Position numbers and translations under genes: made by a program. A stretch of DNA of 64,000 nt from NCBI RefSeq assembly GCF_002958735.1, contig NZ_PPGH01000035.1:150001-214000 (forward strand), written 5' to 3'. The notes beneath the pieces are model-generated. The model searched no databases. It had not been told where the DNA came from and worked only from the letters and a program-made list of their open reading frames with translations. Shown in pieces: positions 10,431-21,198 of this stretch; positions within the stretch are counted from its first letter, which is position 1; every line of letters starts with the position of its first letter. This stretch comes from Chromatium okenii (GTDB taxonomy: Bacteria > Pseudomonadota > Gammaproteobacteria > Chromatiales > Chromatiaceae).

Positions 10431-10967
10431 TTATATTGATTTATCAGCGTGTTCACTATGCCGCCGAAAGCCTGTGTTGCCGCAATCCGCACAAGCTGGG
10501 ATGCGCCCAGCTTTAACAAAATGGGTCGCAGCACCGCAGCGGTCGCAAATCAACGTCCCAGGCCCGGTGATTTCTCCCGCTTGATACAGGCTCATTTGCC
10601 GAGCGTTTTCTGCCCATTGCGCCAGCTGCACACTGGTTTGGTCAGCGACCTGCGTAAACATGTCGAGCATTCGTTTTTCCATCAGTTGCAAATCAAATCG
10701 CCACCAGTCACGCATTTCCTGACCAGTTTCAACGATGTAGCTGGCTGCATCTTCAATATCGCGTTTGATGTAATCGGAAACTTTATCCGCTTCTTCGCGG
10801 GTTAATTCGCCAAGTGCCACCATGTTGTCGCGGCTTTGTTCGAGCAACTCGCGGAAACGTGGCAGCGATTCCTGCTGCGCCCGCTCAATGGTTGCGTGGG
10901 TCTGCTTGAGCATTTGCTCATAAGCCTGAACCAATTTATCAGTGGAATGTTCAGTCACGGGCGTCAT
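10431..10967 (-). CDS. YbeL-like zinc-ribbon protein (DUF1451)
   Basis: 178 aa. Residues 1-125 are helical and charged, probably coiled coil ([22 protein letters not shown]). The C-terminal 45 residues hold a zinc ribbon, [14 protein letters not shown]...[12 protein letters not shown], with four Cys as metal ligands. This arrangement matches the DUF1451 family that includes E. coli YbeL, whose function is not established. It lies between prfC (24-base gap) and pdxJ (53-base gap) on the same strand and may be cotranscribed. No further function is assigned. Confidence 0.8.
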   Translation of the reverse strand: MTPVTEHSTDKLVQAYEQMLKQTHATIERAQQESLPRFRELLEQSRDNMVALGELTREEADKVSDYIKRDIEDAASYIVETGQEMRDWWRFDLQLMEKRMLDMFTQVADQTSVQLAQWAENARQMSLYQAGEITGPGTLICDRCGAATHFVKAGRIPACADCGNTGFRRHSEHADKSI

Positions 10968-10991
10968 CCTCGGTTGATGATGCGATGAAAA

Positions 10992-12569
10992 TTACAGATC
11001 GCGGGTAGCGAGAAACCGCACTTCCGGCCAACGTTCTTCCGCCAGACTCAGATTAACTCGCGTTGGCGCAAGATAAACAAGCTGTTCGTCACCATCCAAT
11101 GCCAAATTTTCATAATTCTTTTCTTTAAATCGCTCCAGCATTTTGGCATCTTCACACACAATCCAGCGTGCTGTTTTCACGCTCACTGCTTCCACAAACG
11201 CATCGACGCCGTATTCATCTTTAAGCCGATACGCTGCGACATCGAATTGCAAAATACCAACCGCACCCAGAATTAAATCGTTATTTTTTAATGGGCGAAA
11301 GACTTGCGTTGCGCCTTCTTCAGAAAGCTGTACGACACCTTTTTGCAATGCTTTGGTACGCAGTGGATCACGCAATACGACACGACGAAATAATTCCGGC
11401 GCGAAATAAGGAACGCCTTCGTATTTCAATTCCTCAGTTTCAGTGAATGTGTCGCCAATCTGAATCGTGCCGTGATTATGTAATCCAATAATGTCGCCTG
11501 GCCACGCATCTTCGACCTGACGACGCTCATCAGCCTGAAACGTAATGGCGTTGGCGACCTGAACCGTTTTGCCAATGCGCACATGCCGCATCTTCATGCC
11601 TTTTTGATAACTGCCTGAACAAACACGCAAAATGCGACACGATCGCGGTGGGCGGGGTCCATATTGGCTTGAATTTTGAATACAAAACCAGTGAACGCAG
11701 TTTCGGCAGGATCAACAAATCGCTGGCGCGTTTGGCGCGGGCGCGGCGGCGGCGCGTATTCCACAAAAGCGTCGAGCAGTTCGCGCACACCGAAGTTATT
11801 GATTGCAGAACCGAAAAATACTGGCGTCTGTTTGCCAGCAAGATAATCATCGAGATTTAACGGGTGACTCGCGCCCTGCACCAGCTCCATTTCATCGCGC
11901 AATTCCTGCGCTTGATCGCCGAGTACAGCGTCCATGCGCGGATTGTCAAGACCTTCAATAACTTCACCTTCGGCAATACGCCCACCATGTTGCGCACTAA
12001 ATAAATGGGTACGACCGGAGCGTAAATCGAATACACCTTTAAATCGTTTACCCATTCCAATCGGCCAAGTCACAGGTGAGCATTTAATTTTCAGGATATT
12101 TTCAATTTCGTCGAGCACTTCAATAGCATCGCGCCCTTCACGGTCGAGTTTATTCACAAAAGTTAGAATTGGCGTATTGCGTAAACGACACACTTCCATC
12201 AATTTGATAGTGCGTTCTTCGACGCCTTTAGCGACATCAATCACCATTAACGCCGAATCAACTGCGGTCAAGTGCGATAGGTATCTTCAGAAAAATCTTC
12301 ATGTCCCGGCGTATCGAGTAAATTGATAATGGCATCGCCATAGGGAAATTGCATCACCGAAGACGTCACTGAAATTCCACGTTCTTTTTCTAATGCCATC
12401 CAATCAGATGTGCATGACGCGCTGCTTTGCGTCCTTTAACTGTGCCGGCAAGCTGAATGGCACCACCGAATAACAGCAGTTTTTCGGTGAGCGTGGTTTT
12501 GCCAGCATCAGGATGGGAAATAATGGCAAAAGTGCGGCGTTTTTCAAGTTGCTCTGTAAGCGTGCTCAT
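10992..12569 (-). pseudogene. prfC: Peptide chain release factor 3, three frameshifts
   Basis: RF3 is the GTPase that removes RF1/RF2 from the ribosome after termination. The whole gene is present from ATG 12569: [29 protein letters not shown] (G1), [39 protein letters not shown], the central [17 protein letters not shown] and the C-terminal half to RDL. Reading it needs three frame changes, each repaired by adding one base: near 12410 ([13 protein letters not shown]), near 12270 (YRT/LTAVD) and near 11631 ([15 protein letters not shown]). With them restored it encodes about 526 aa, the usual RF3 length. No large deletion or other decay is seen, so sequence error is as likely as a pseudogene. 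Confidence 0.88.
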
Positions 12570-12651
12570 GGATTGAAATTCAAAACAGAAATGCAGTGAT
12601 TATACAGAGATCAGGTGTTGCAAAGCGGTTGATTAAATGCACAAACAAAAA

Positions 12652-12685
12652 CACCCTGATATTACTGGTTGATAATATCAGGGTG
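12652..12685 (-). terminator. Terminator after tRNA-Lys
   Basis: Stem CACCCTGATATTA/TAATATCAGGGTG (13 bp) with an 8-base loop. On the minus strand it is followed by TTTTTGTTTG, as expected of an intrinsic terminator for the tRNA gene 12 bases upstream. Confidence 0.88.
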
Positions 12686-12696
12686 CTTTTATTTAA

Positions 12697-12772
12697 TGGT
12701 GGGTCGTGTAGGATTCGAACCTACGACCGATGGATTAAGAGTCCACTGCTCTACCAACTGAGCTAACGACCC
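12697..12772 (-). tRNA. tRNA-Lys (anticodon CTT)
   Basis: 76-nt cloverleaf with encoded CCA: acceptor GGGTCGT pairs with ACGACCC; D-arm AGCTCAGTTGGTAGAGC; anticodon stem GTGGA/TCCAT around the loop CTCTTAA (anticodon CTT); T-arm GGTTCGAATCC. The acceptor stem and CCA match E. coli tRNA-Lys, but the anticodon is CTT, not TTT. It has its own promoter and terminator. Confidence 0.97.
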
Positions 12773-12814
12773 AAACAATAACAGTCAATTTTTTATTAAC
12801 TACTGTTAATAAAT

Positions 12815-12842
12815 AGTATACCCGAAGTTAATTCGGTTGCAA
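12815..12842 (-). promoter_or_regulatory. Predicted sigma70 promoter of tRNA-Lys
   Basis: On the minus strand, TTGCAA (12842-12837), a 16-base spacer and TATACT (12820-12815). Initiation would fall about 35 bases upstream of the tRNA 5' end. The spacer itself contains the inverted repeat CCGAA/TTCGG. Confidence 0.65.
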
Positions 12843-12850
12843 CATAGTAA

Positions 12851-12880
12851 AAACCGCAATCAATTTTAGATTACGCGGTT
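12851..12880 (-). terminator. Terminator of the alpha operon (after rplQ)
   Basis: On the minus strand, AACCGCGTAATC and GATTGCGGTT can pair (small bulge) and are followed by TTTTAC, 10 bases after the rplQ stop. It would end the str-S10-spc-alpha transcript. Confidence 0.7.
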
Positions 12881-12889
12881 AAACACTAT

Positions 12890-13282
12890 TCAATCTTCAT
12901 CATCCTCAACGGCAACCGCAGTTGCAGGACGACCGACAAGTTCAACATAAGCCATCGGCGCCGCATCACTCGCACGATAACCACATTTAAGAATCCGCAA
13001 ATAGCCACCTGGGCGATCCTGATAGCGCGTGCCCAATTCAACAAAGAGTTTGCCAATGATGGCTTTATCACGCAACCGCGCAAATGCTAAACGCCGCGTA
13101 TGTACAGAATCAACTTTTGCTAAAGTGATTAAGGGTTCCGCAATTCGCCGTAACTCTTTTGCTTTCGGTAAAGTGGTTTTAATTAGCTCATGACGAAACA
13201 GCGAAGCAGACATATTGCGAAACATTGCTTCGCGGTGCGAACTAGTGCGATTAAGTTGTCTTCCAGCTTTGCGGTGACGCAT
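12890..13282 (-). CDS. rplQ: 50S ribosomal protein L17
   Basis: Large-subunit protein near the exit tunnel; 130 aa, close to the 127 of E. coli. The N-terminus [28 protein letters not shown] is diagnostic, followed by [21 protein letters not shown] and the [27 protein letters not shown] core. It ends with an acidic tail (VEDDED). Last gene of the alpha operon, 96 bases after rpoA and followed by a terminator, the classical rpoA-rplQ end. Confidence 0.97.
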   Translation of the reverse strand: MRHRKAGRQLNRTSSHREAMFRNMSASLFRHELIKTTLPKAKELRRIAEPLITLAKVDSVHTRRLAFARLRDKAIIGKLFVELGTRYQDRPGGYLRILKCGYRASDAAPMAYVELVGRPATAVAVEDDED

Positions 13283-13378
13283 GATGATAATTCCAAGGTT
13301 CTTTTATAGTCGAAATTCACATACGTGACAGTCATCTGATATGACTGCCACAGCGAAGTTTGTTACCGAATACTGAGT

Positions 13379-14371
13379 TCAGCGATTTTCAGGCGGCCAA
13401 TTTTCAAGACGCATCCCTAATGACAAGCCACGAGTTGCTAATACGTCTTTAATTTCTGTTAGAGACTTCTTTCCCAAATTAGGGGTTTTTAGAAGTTCAA
13501 CTTCAGTGCGCTGAATTAAATCGCCAATCAGATAAATGTTTTCTGCTTTCAAGCAATTCGCAGAGCGTACTGTCAATTCAAGATCATCAACTGGGCGCAG
13601 CAGAATTGGATCATAAGGCGATTCTTCACGAATCTCTGGCATTTGATCTTCTAACGGACTCGTGCCTTCCAGCGCAATAAAACTGGATAATTGGTCACGT
13701 AAAATCGCCGCAGAGCGTTGAATCGCTTCACGAGGATCAATGGTGCCATTGGTCTCTAAATCAATGACGAGACGATCAAGATCAGTACGTTGTTCTACAC
13801 GTGCAGATTGAACTTCAATAGCAACACGGCGAATTGGACTGAAAGAGGCGTCTATTGGTAATTTACCAATAGGTCGATCTTCAGAAACATCAAGTTCACG
13901 TTGCGTGGTTGGTTCATAACCAATTCCACGCCGTACAGTTAACGCCATACTGAGAGTGCCTTCCGAAAGATTAGCAATTACTAACCCGGGATTAGCAATT
14001 TCAGCAGTATGGTCAATCATAATATCAGCGGCAGTAACAGTCCCAGAACTGCTTTTATTCAGTGTAAAGGTTGCTTCATCCTTGCCTTTCAGGGAAATCG
14101 CTAACTGCTTAAGATTAAGGAGAATCTCAAGTACGTCTTCTTGAACGCCGGGAATGGTCGTGTATTCGTGGAGCACACCCTGAATCTCAACTTCAGTGAC
14201 AGCACATCCATCCATAGACGAAAGCAATATCCTGCGAAGTGCGTTCCCAAGTGTATGTCCAAAACCGCGTTCAAGTGGTTCTAAAGAAATTCTGGCGCGA
14301 TTCGGGCTGCCAGAAATAAGTTCAACTTCAACTTTTCGCGGTTTTAGAAACTCGCCAATAGCGTCGTTCAT
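13379..14371 (-). CDS. rpoA: DNA-directed RNA polymerase alpha subunit
   Basis: The alpha subunit dimerises through its N-terminal domain (residues about 20-235, [35 protein letters not shown]) to nucleate beta/beta' assembly. Its C-terminal domain (about 250-320, [23 protein letters not shown] sequence, then [25 protein letters not shown]) contacts UP-element DNA and activators. 330 aa, normal length, no frame disruption. Follows rpsD by 22 bases in the alpha operon, so its synthesis is tied to S13, S11, S4 and L17. Confidence 0.98.
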   Translation of the reverse strand: MNDAIGEFLKPRKVEVELISGSPNRARISLEPLERGFGHTLGNALRRILLSSMDGCAVTEVEIQGVLHEYTTIPGVQEDVLEILLNLKQLAISLKGKDEATFTLNKSSSGTVTAADIMIDHTAEIANPGLVIANLSEGTLSMALTVRRGIGYEPTTQRELDVSEDRPIGKLPIDASFSPIRRVAIEVQSARVEQRTDLDRLVIDLETNGTIDPREAIQRSAAILRDQLSSFIALEGTSPLEDQMPEIREESPYDPILLRPVDDLELTVRSANCLKAENIYLIGDLIQRTEVELLKTPNLGKKSLTEIKDVLATRGLSLGMRLENWPPENR

Positions 14372-14393
14372 TCAGTGCCTCTCAGGAAACTCC

Positions 14394-15014
14394 TTACTTG
14401 GAGTACAGCTCGACAATCAGCGACTCATTGATATCGGCCGGTAAATCTGAACGGTCTGGAACACGCTTAAAAACGCCTTTCAGTCCTTTAGTATCAACTT
14501 CGACCCAATCAGAAAAACCGTATTGTTCGGCAAGTGCTAAAGCGTTTTGAACACGCAGCTGCTTCTTTGCTGGCTCGCGGACTTCAATATGGTCTTCTAT
14601 GCTTACTTGATAGGAAGCGATATTAACGATGCGACCATTAACTAGAATGCTTTTGTGGCTAACCAATTGACGTGCTTCTGCACGGGTTGCCCCAAATCCC
14701 ATTCGAAACACCACATTATCCAATCGACGCTCAAGAAGCTGTAATAGGTTTTCACCTGTTGCGCCTTTGCTCTGCGCCGCTTTTTTATAATAGTTGCGGA
14801 ATTGCTTTTCTAGCAGACCGTAAATACGCCGCACTTTCTGCTTTTCACGCAGCTGTACACCGTAATCAGAAAGACGACGACGACGATCAGTTGTTTGACC
14901 GGGTTGTTTTTCCAGATTGCATTTCGTATCTAATGCACGAGCGCGGCTCTTTAATGAAAGATCCGTACCTTCACGTCGTGCCAGCTTGCAGGTTGGGCCT
15001 GTGTAACGTGCCAT
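14394..15014 (-). CDS. rpsD: 30S ribosomal protein S4
   Basis: Primary 16S rRNA-binding assembly protein, 206 aa as in E. coli. Begins [21 protein letters not shown] and contains the S4 RNA-binding domain (residues about 95-160, [26 protein letters not shown]). In E. coli S4 also represses the alpha operon at the rpsM leader; whether that holds here is not visible. Lies 26 bases after rpsK and 22 before rpoA. Confidence 0.97.
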   Translation of the reverse strand: MARYTGPTCKLARREGTDLSLKSRARALDTKCNLEKQPGQTTDRRRRLSDYGVQLREKQKVRRIYGLLEKQFRNYYKKAAQSKGATGENLLQLLERRLDNVVFRMGFGATRAEARQLVSHKSILVNGRIVNIASYQVSIEDHIEVREPAKKQLRVQNALALAEQYGFSDWVEVDTKGLKGVFKRVPDRSDLPADINESLIVELYSK

Positions 15015-15040
15015 ATTGCTTCCTGTTGAACCGTCAGATG

Positions 15041-15430
15041 TCAGACGCGCCGCTTTTTAGGCGGACGGCAGCCGTTATGAGGAATGGGCGTCACATCAGT
15101 GATGCTCGTGATCTTAAAGCCGGCATTATTCAATGCACGCACGGCAGATTCACGCCCAGGTCCAGGCCCTTTGATATTGACATCGAGGTTGCGCAATCCG
15201 TATTCCTTAACAGCTTGACCGGCTTTATCTGCCGCAACCTGTGCTGCAAAAGGAGTGCTTTTGCGTGAACCACGAAAACCGGAACCACCAGACGTTGCCC
15301 AAGACAGCGTATTGCCTTGCCGATCTGTGATTGTGATGATCGTGTTATTAAAAGAAGCGTGAACGTGGGCAACCCCATCGGCGACCTGCTTCTTAACCTT
15401 CTTTTTTGTGTTGCGAATTGGTTTAGCCAT
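15041..15430 (-). CDS. rpsK: 30S ribosomal protein S11
   Basis: Platform protein of the small subunit next to the mRNA E site; 129 aa. Recognised from [54 protein letters not shown] and the C-terminus [12 protein letters not shown]. Third-position usage and spacing (37 bases after rpsM, 26 before rpsD) fit the operon. Confidence 0.97.
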   Translation of the reverse strand: MAKPIRNTKKKVKKQVADGVAHVHASFNNTIITITDRQGNTLSWATSGGSGFRGSRKSTPFAAQVAADKAGQAVKEYGLRNLDVNIKGPGPGRESAVRALNNAGFKITSITDVTPIPHNGCRPPKKRRV

Positions 15431-15467
15431 TCGTCATTATCCAGCTATCTGCAGCGATCAAACATGT

Positions 15468-15824
15468 TTAACGTTTAATCGGACGGCGCGGCCCTTTACG
15501 AGTCCGAGCATTGGTGCGGGTTCGCTGACCACGCAATGGCAATCCGCGCCGATGTCGGATGCCTCGATAACAACCGAGATCCATCAGTCGCTTGATGCTC
15601 ATCGATACTTCACGGCGCAAATCACCCTCAACCGTGAATTTAGCAACTTCATTGCGCAGCCGATCTATCTCTTCTTCCGTCAGCTTTTGCATTTTAGTTT
15701 CACGCGGAATGCCTGCCGCGTCGCAAATCTTGCCCGCACTTGTGCGGCCAATACCATAGATCGCAGTTAATGCGATCACAGCATGTTTTTTATCTGGGAT
15801 ATTGACACCGGCAATACGGGCCAT
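15468..15824 (-). CDS. rpsM: 30S ribosomal protein S13
   Basis: Small-subunit head protein that contacts the P-site tRNA and forms the B1 bridges; 118 aa. Starts [26 protein letters not shown] and ends with the basic tail [20 protein letters not shown], its tRNA-contacting extension. First gene of the alpha operon; an 82-base gap before it holds a strong promoter. Confidence 0.97.
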   Translation of the reverse strand: MARIAGVNIPDKKHAVIALTAIYGIGRTSAGKICDAAGIPRETKMQKLTEEEIDRLRNEVAKFTVEGDLRREVSMSIKRLMDLGCYRGIRHRRGLPLRGQRTRTNARTRKGPRRPIKR

Positions 15825-15869
15825 GTTGACGAACCCCTTAGTCCTAATAGCTTAACGGGTAAACCGTGC

Positions 15870-15897
15870 AGTATAACAAACGTTTTTTTCAGGTCAA
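15870..15897 (-). promoter_or_regulatory. Predicted alpha-operon promoter upstream of rpsM
   Basis: On the minus strand, TTGACC (15897-15892), a 16-base A/T-rich spacer and TATACT (15875-15870). Initiation near 15863 would leave a leader of about 40 bases before the rpsM ATG at 15824. The sequence is close to sigma70 consensus; activity is inferred. Confidence 0.7.
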
Positions 15898-15906
15898 TCA
15901 AAAAGA

Positions 15907-16020
15907 CTAACCTTGACGTTGTTTGTGGCGAGGATCAGCGCAAATAACGCGCACTGTTCCATGCCGACGGATGATTTTGCAATTCCTGCATAACTTTTTT
16001 ACTGATGCACGCACTTTCAT
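15907..16020 (-). CDS. rpmJ: 50S ribosomal protein L36
   Basis: 37-residue protein found by direct translation: [20 protein letters not shown], then [17 protein letters not shown]. It is the Cys-containing form, with C11, C14, C27 and H32 able to bind one zinc. It stabilises 23S rRNA in the large subunit. It sits between secY (31 bases upstream) and rpsM, the normal end of the spc operon. Confidence 0.96.
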   Translation of the reverse strand: MKVRASVKKLCRNCKIIRRHGTVRVICADPRHKQRQG

Positions 16021-16051
16021 TCTGTAACTCCTAATTCAAACGCCCGTACAA

Positions 16052-17404
16052 TTAGCGCAACATACCTGCGCTAGGCGATTTCAGGTTAGCCTTCTTCATT
16101 AAACCCTCGTATTGATGCGACACGAGATGCGCTTGAACTTGAGCCATGAAATCCATCACAACAACAACCACAATAAGCAAGGATGTCCCACCAAAATAAA
16201 AGGGTACGTTATAACCAACAATCAAAAACTCTGGCAATAAACAAACTGCCGTGATGTAAATTGCACCAGCAACTGTTAGTCGCGTCATTACTCCATCAAT
16301 ATAGCGAGCAGTTTGTTCTCCCGGACGGATTCCAGGAATGAAGGCGCCAGAACGTTTTAAATTGTCTGCTGTTTCCTTTGAGTTGAATACCAAAGCAGTA
16401 TAGAAAAAGCAAAAGAACACAATAGCAACTGTGTAAAACAAAACGTAAAGCGGTTCCCCAGGAGCTAATTTCGACGTGATCGTCGCAATCCAACGCAAAT
16501 TTTCGTTAGCACCAAAAAATTGCCCTAATGTCCCTGGAAACAACAGAATGCTCGACGCAAAAATCGGAGGAATAACGCCAGCCATGTTCAATTTTAATGG
16601 CAGATGTGTACTTTGCGCCTGCATCATTTTTCGTCCCTGCTGACGACGCGCATAATTAACAGTAATTCGACGTTGACCACGTTCAACGAAAATCACGAAT
16701 GCTGTTACTGCAAGTGCCATTGCAAATAGTGCTAACACCGAAAGTGAATTCATTTCACCAGTTCTTGCCAGTTCTAATGTTCCGCCAAGTGCTGATGGCA
16801 AACCCGCAACAATGCCGGCAAAGATAATCATGGAGATGCCGTTGCCAATGCCACGTTCAGTGATTTGTTCACCCAGCCACATTAAAAACATGGTTCCAGT
16901 AACTAATGAAATAGCAGCAGTAAAAATAAAGCCAACACCTGCATGAGTGACTAATGCTGAACCGCCAGCGGTTTGTCCTTGCAGTGCCATCGAGATACCA
17001 ATTGCCTGAAAAGTTGCTAAAAACACGGTTCCATAGCGTGTGTATTGGGTAATTCGGCGGCGTCCTGATTCTCCTTCTTTTTTGAGTTGATCAAGATGCG
17101 GAATAACCGAAGTCATTAATTGAATAATAATTGATGACGAAATATAAGGCATCACACCAAGCGCAAATAAACTTGCCCGCTGTAAAGCACCACCCGAAAA
17201 CATGTTAAACATGTCTAGGATTGAGCCTTGGTGCTGGTCGAAAAGGATGGCCAGTGCCTCTGGATTAACACCGGGGACTGGAACAAAGGTACCGATACGA
17301 TAAACCAGTAAAGCGCCGAGCAGGAATAACAAGCGGTGTTTTAATTCCGTTAGTTGCCCTGTATTGCTCAGTGCGTTTCCTATAGAACCTGTGTTCTTAA
17401 CCAT
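16052..17404 (-). CDS. secY: Preprotein translocase subunit SecY
   Basis: Central channel of the Sec translocon in the inner membrane; 450 aa with ten hydrophobic segments. Recognised by [42 protein letters not shown], the cytoplasmic loop [25 protein letters not shown] sequence, and the C-terminal [30 protein letters not shown]. Translated from the spc operon 20 bases after rplO and followed by rpmJ, the standard arrangement. Confidence 0.97.
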   Translation of the reverse strand: MVKNTGSIGNALSNTGQLTELKHRLLFLLGALLVYRIGTFVPVPGVNPEALAILFDQHQGSILDMFNMFSGGALQRASLFALGVMPYISSSIIIQLMTSVIPHLDQLKKEGESGRRRITQYTRYGTVFLATFQAIGISMALQGQTAGGSALVTHAGVGFIFTAAISLVTGTMFLMWLGEQITERGIGNGISMIIFAGIVAGLPSALGGTLELARTGEMNSLSVLALFAMALAVTAFVIFVERGQRRITVNYARRQQGRKMMQAQSTHLPLKLNMAGVIPPIFASSILLFPGTLGQFFGANENLRWIATITSKLAPGEPLYVLFYTVAIVFFCFFYTALVFNSKETADNLKRSGAFIPGIRPGEQTARYIDGVMTRLTVAGAIYITAVCLLPEFLIVGYNVPFYFGGTSLLIVVVVVMDFMAQVQAHLVSHQYEGLMKKANLKSPSAGMLR

Positions 17405-17424
17405 CCAATTCGCACCTATTAATT

Positions 17425-17859
17425 CTACTCTTCGACCTTGCCGCCAGCTGCTTCAATGGCAGTTCGGGCACCCTTGGTCATACCAACGCCCTGAATGGTA
17501 AATGCACGCGCCACTTCACCTGAAGCGATGATTTTAGCGAATTTAATCGACTGATTAACAATTCCAGCCGCCATCAGTGCTTTCAAATCAATCACGTCGC
17601 CTTCAACGCGGTTTAGCTCTGTTAAACGCACTTCAGCACTCACCAGCGATTTCCGTGAACGGAAACCAACTTTAGGGAGACGCCGTTGAAGTGGCATCTG
17701 ACCGCCTTCGAAGCCAACTTTGTGAAATCCGCCTTTACGGGACTTTTGCCCCTTGTGACCGCGCCCACAAGTTTTGCCCAGTCCGCTGCCGATACCGCGT
17801 CCGACGCGCTTGGCTGAAGGTCGACTGCCTTCGTCTGGTTTCAGATCATTAAGCCGCAT
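17425..17859 (-). CDS. rplO: 50S ribosomal protein L15
   Basis: Large-subunit assembly protein, 144 aa. Diagnostic stretch [24 protein letters not shown] followed by [17 protein letters not shown]. There are two adjacent ATGs; the second (17859) gives [11 protein letters not shown], which matches the family N-terminus. The start lies inside the end of rpmD (11-base overlap), indicating coupled translation; secY follows after 20 bases. Confidence 0.96.
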   Translation of the reverse strand: MRLNDLKPDEGSRPSAKRVGRGIGSGLGKTCGRGHKGQKSRKGGFHKVGFEGGQMPLQRRLPKVGFRSRKSLVSAEVRLTELNRVEGDVIDLKALMAAGIVNQSIKFAKIIASGEVARAFTIQGVGMTKGARTAIEAAGGKVEE

Positions 17860-18052
17860 CATGGGACTCCTCTACGACTTTCACCATGTAATACACGGTG
17901 TTAACCATGCCGCGTGTGCAAGGTGTGTCTTCTACTTCAACGACTTGGTGCATCCGTCGCAGACCCAGCCCGCGCACACAAGCCTTGTGTTTTTCAAGGC
18001 GACCACTGGCGCTACGCACCAGTTTCACCTTCATCATTTTTTTATCAGCCAT
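17849..18052 (-). CDS. rpmD: 50S ribosomal protein L30
   Basis: 67-residue L30: [39 protein letters not shown], then [16 protein letters not shown]. Length and the LGLRRMHQ motif are standard for bacteria. Three bases separate it from rpsE and its 3' end overlaps rplO. Confidence 0.95.
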   Translation of the reverse strand: MADKKMMKVKLVRSASGRLEKHKACVRGLGLRRMHQVVEVEDTPCTRGMVNTVYYMVKVVEESHDAA

Positions 18053-18055
18053 CGC

Positions 18056-18562
18056 TCACCCCAAAATCTGTTCGACGGTTTTTCCACGCTTGGCGGCGAT
18101 GGTTTGCGCATCGTTCATGGCACGCAGTCCCTGAACGGTCGCTCTTACAACGTTGATCGGATTATTGGTGCCGATACATTTTGCAAGAACGTTTTGCACT
18201 CCCAGCACCTCAAACACGGCGCGCATTGCACCGCCAGCGATGATGCCAGTACCGTCTGATGCAGGCTGCATGAACACCTTTGCCGCGCCATGCTCACCTT
18301 GCAAGGGATACTGAAGCGTGGTGCCATTCAGCTTGACTTCGATCATATTCTTGCGGGCACTTTCCATTGCCTTTTGAATGGCAATTGGTACTTCACGGGC
18401 TTTACCACGACCAAAGCCAACGCGTCCTTTGCCATCGCCAACCACTGTCAGTGCCGCAAAACCAAATTGCCGACCACCCTTAACAACTTTAGCGACGCGA
18501 TTAACCGCCACCAGCTTTTCCAGAAGATCATCACCTTCTGGTTTGGGATTGAAGTTCGCCAT
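18056..18562 (-). CDS. rpsE: 30S ribosomal protein S5
   Basis: Small-subunit protein affecting decoding accuracy; 168 aa. N-terminal dsRNA-binding-like domain [43 protein letters not shown], then the second domain with [39 protein letters not shown]. Spacing: 10 bases after rplR, 3 before rpmD. Confidence 0.97.
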   Translation of the reverse strand: MANFNPKPEGDDLLEKLVAVNRVAKVVKGGRQFGFAALTVVGDGKGRVGFGRGKAREVPIAIQKAMESARKNMIEVKLNGTTLQYPLQGEHGAAKVFMQPASDGTGIIAGGAMRAVFEVLGVQNVLAKCIGTNNPINVVRATVQGLRAMNDAQTIAAKRGKTVEQILG

Positions 18563-18572
18563 GATCGAATCC

Positions 18573-18929
18573 TCAGAATTTCAGTCCGTGCTCACGCGCT
18601 GCGTCAGCAAGTGCTTTGAGACGCCCGTGATAACGGAAACCGGAACGATCAAACGCCACCCGCTCCACACCGGCAGACAGTGCGCGTTCCGCAATCGCTT
18701 TTCCGATTACAGTCGCTGCGTTGATATTGCCCTTGTGACCGTCAATCGTCAGGCGTAGCTCTTTATCCAAGGTCGAAGCACTGGCGACAACCTTATCACC
18801 CGTCGGCGCGATGATCTGGGCGTAAGTATGCTGGGGCGTCCGATGAACGCACAACCGAAACTCACCGAGTTCGCGGATTTTGGCGCGTGCCCGCGTTGCA
18901 CGACGCAGACGAGCCTGTTTCTTATCCAT
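18573..18929 (-). CDS. rplR: 50S ribosomal protein L18
   Basis: 5S rRNA-binding protein, 118 aa. An upstream in-frame extension to 19073 overlaps rplF and is not conserved, so ATG 18929 ([21 protein letters not shown]) is taken as the start. [17 protein letters not shown] and the C-terminal [27 protein letters not shown] are typical. It follows rplF by 13 bases. Confidence 0.96.
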   Translation of the reverse strand: MDKKQARLRRATRARAKIRELGEFRLCVHRTPQHTYAQIIAPTGDKVVASASTLDKELRLTIDGHKGNINAATVIGKAIAERALSAGVERVAFDRSGFRYHGRLKALADAAREHGLKF

Positions 18930-18942
18930 TGCGTGAAACCCC

Positions 18943-19476
18943 TTATTTCTTCTTAGCTTCCTTACGCAGGACATTTTCGTCTGCGTAACGAACACCCTTG
19001 CCCTTGTAAGGCTCTGGCGGACGGAATCCTCGGATTTCCGAAGCAACCTGACCAACCCGTTGTTTGTCGGCACCTGAAACGAGGATTTCAGTCTGACTCG
19101 GCGTCTCGATCGTAATGCCCGCTGGCACTGGATAATCGATCGGATGCGAAAAACCGAGGGTCAGATTAAGCACTTCGCCTTTAGCCTGAGCACGATAACC
19201 AACACCGATCAGCGTGAGTTTGCGCGTAAAGCCAATGCTGCAACCGACAACCATGTTATTAAGCAAGGCTCGGGTGGTTCCAGCCATCGCCCATGCTGCA
19301 TCCTGACCCTCAGCGGGTGCGACCCGAATCTCACCAGCATCTTGGCTAACTCTAACTGTGGGATGAACCAACCAGTTAAGACTGCCTTTTGTGCCTGTGA
19401 CGGTGACATCCTGACCGGCGATTTCAATGCTGACACCCTGCGGTATCGCAATAGGAGCCTTTGCGACTCGTGACAT
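18943..19476 (-). CDS. rplF: 50S ribosomal protein L6
   Basis: 177 aa, the E. coli length. Two alpha/beta repeats; the second contains [35 protein letters not shown] and the C-terminal signature [13 protein letters not shown] is represented by [16 protein letters not shown]. Located near the GTPase-associated centre of the large subunit. 16 bases after rpsH. Confidence 0.97.
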   Translation of the reverse strand: MSRVAKAPIAIPQGVSIEIAGQDVTVTGTKGSLNWLVHPTVRVSQDAGEIRVAPAEGQDAAWAMAGTTRALLNNMVVGCSIGFTRKLTLIGVGYRAQAKGEVLNLTLGFSHPIDYPVPAGITIETPSQTEILVSGADKQRVGQVASEIRGFRPPEPYKGKGVRYADENVLRKEAKKK

Positions 19477-19492
19477 CTCCGTATCCTCTTAG

Positions 19493-19888
19493 TTAAGCAA
19501 CATAGGCAATGATCTCACCGCCATGTCCCGCTTGGCGGGCGGCGCGGTCAGTCATCAAACCTTGCGAGGTGGAGATGATCGCAATCCCAAGACCTGCCCA
19601 GACTTTAGGGAGCTGATTTTTGTTGCGATAGATGCGTAGCCCAGGACGCGAGACCCGTTTAATGACCTCGATCACTGGCTTACCACGAAAATACTTGAGC
19701 TTGATAATCAGCTCAGGCTTGCCATCATTTGGCTCAACGGACGCTTCAGCAATGTAACCTTCTTCTTTCAGTAGGTTAGCGATAGCAACCTTCTGTTTCG
19801 ACGATGGCATCACGATGGTGATTTTACCGCGCTGCTGCCCGTTACGGATGCGTGTCAGCATATCCGCAATCGGATCCGACATACTCAT
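19493..19888 (-). CDS. rpsH: 30S ribosomal protein S8
   Basis: 16S rRNA-binding protein, 131 aa, beginning [22 protein letters not shown] as in E. coli and ending [26 protein letters not shown]. In E. coli S8 is the repressor of the spc operon; no S8 target hairpin was worked out here. A 96-base gap separates it from rpsN, larger than its neighbours, and no gene is seen in it. Confidence 0.97.
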   Translation of the reverse strand: MSMSDPIADMLTRIRNGQQRGKITIVMPSSKQKVAIANLLKEEGYIAEASVEPNDGKPELIIKLKYFRGKPVIEVIKRVSRPGLRIYRNKNQLPKVWAGLGIAIISTSQGLMTDRAARQAGHGGEIIAYVA

Positions 19889-19984
19889 AGGAAATTCCTC
19901 GGGTCAAACCGCCTGATGGCGCGATACCCTTCAGATTAACTTGGATGGATTCGCTATTTAGAAACAAATCCAAATGGGGTGAGC

Positions 19985-20290
19985 TTACCAGCTCGCCTTC
20001 ACTACGCCAGGAACATCCCCGCGCATCACGGCTTCACGCAACTTCATCCGCGCCAACCCAAACTTGCGATAAACCGCATGGGGGCGACCGCTCACTCGAC
20101 AGCGCCGTTGTTGGCGAGTTGGGCTGGCATCACGCGGCAGTTTTTGAATCTTTTGCAATGCCTCATCAATCTGTTCGGCACTCGCACTGCGATCATTAAT
20201 GATCGCTTTCAAAGCGGTGCGCTTGGCGCTGAATTGCGCTGCAATCTCAGTGCGCTGACGGTCACGCGCAATCATGCTTTTCTTCGCCAT
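19985..20290 (-). CDS. rpsN: 30S ribosomal protein S14
   Basis: 101 aa, the long zinc-independent form: [20 protein letters not shown], then [20 protein letters not shown] and the C-terminus [18 protein letters not shown]. The CxxC pairs of the short zinc form are absent. Placed 24 bases after rplE as usual. Confidence 0.97.
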   Translation of the reverse strand: MAKKSMIARDRQRTEIAAQFSAKRTALKAIINDRSASAEQIDEALQKIQKLPRDASPTRQQRRCRVSGRPHAVYRKFGLARMKLREAVMRGDVPGVVKASW

Positions 20291-20314
20291 AATGGTGCTA
20301 TCTCAATACGCGAT

Positions 20315-20854
20315 TTAAGTACGAAAAGGGAACTTGAATGCTTCAAGCAACGCACGTCCTTCTTCATCCGTCCGCGCTGATGTGGTGATCGTAATATCAA
20401 GTCCGCGAATAACATCAATCTTATCGTAATCGATTTCGGGGAACATAATTTGTTCGCGCACACCCATCGAATAATTGCCACGTCCATCAAATGCTTTCGC
20501 ACTTAAACCGCGAAAGTCACGAATACGCGGAATGGCAACACTGACCAAACGATCAAGGAACTCATACATCCGCTCGCGGCGCAGCGTTACCTTGCAACCA
20601 ATTGGCCAACCTTCACGAATCTTAAAACCCGCAACAGATTTGCGTGCATAGGTTACGATAGGTTGCTGACCTGCAATTGCCCGTAAATCAGCAACGGCGT
20701 GATCCATCACTTTTTTATCTGCAATCGCCTCACCAACACCCATGTTGAGCGTAATCTTTTCAATTCGCGGAACCTGCATGACGCTCTTAAAGCCAAAGCG
20801 TTCCTTTAATTGATTAATGATTTGCTCTTGGTATTCGGTCTGTAATCTGGTCAT
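20315..20854 (-). CDS. rplE: 50S ribosomal protein L5
   Basis: 5S rRNA- and P-tRNA-contacting protein, 179 aa, the E. coli length. Recognised from [47 protein letters not shown] and the C-terminus [28 protein letters not shown]. 14 bases after rplX. Confidence 0.97.
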   Translation of the reverse strand: MTRLQTEYQEQIINQLKERFGFKSVMQVPRIEKITLNMGVGEAIADKKVMDHAVADLRAIAGQQPIVTYARKSVAGFKIREGWPIGCKVTLRRERMYEFLDRLVSVAIPRIRDFRGLSAKAFDGRGNYSMGVREQIMFPEIDYDKIDVIRGLDITITTSARTDEEGRALLEAFKFPFRT

Positions 20855-20868
20855 TTCACTTCCCTAGA

Positions 20869-21186
20869 TCAGACGTCGACAACTTCGCCGTTCGATTTGA
20901 ACACGCGAACCTTGCGACCATCTTCAAGTATCTTGAACCCAACTCGATCTGCACCACCTTTTTGAGGATTGTACAGTGCCACATTAGAGAGCTGAATTGG
21001 CATCACTTTATCAACGATGCCGCCCGGCTCACCGGCTTGCGGATTGGCTTTAACATGCTTGCGGGCAATGTTGATGTTCTCAACAGTGACGTGATTTTCA
21101 TCGACGACGCGCAAAACAGTACCGCGCTTACCCTTATCTTTACCAGTGATGACAATGACATCATCACCTTTCTTAATTTTTTGCAT
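20869..21186 (-). CDS. rplX: 50S ribosomal protein L24
   Basis: Early 23S assembly initiator protein, 105 aa. Contains a KOW motif, [23 protein letters not shown], then [23 protein letters not shown]. 12 bases after rplN within the spc operon. Confidence 0.97.
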   Translation of the reverse strand: MQKIKKGDDVIVITGKDKGKRGTVLRVVDENHVTVENINIARKHVKANPQAGEPGGIVDKVMPIQLSNVALYNPQKGGADRVGFKILEDGRKVRVFKSNGEVVDV

Positions 21187-21198
21187 GGCAGCGATTTC

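Noticed and set aside
15876..15891. The A-run in the rpsM upstream spacer as a terminator for the spc operon.
   Set aside because: No stem precedes it; it fits better as the spacer of the alpha-operon promoter.
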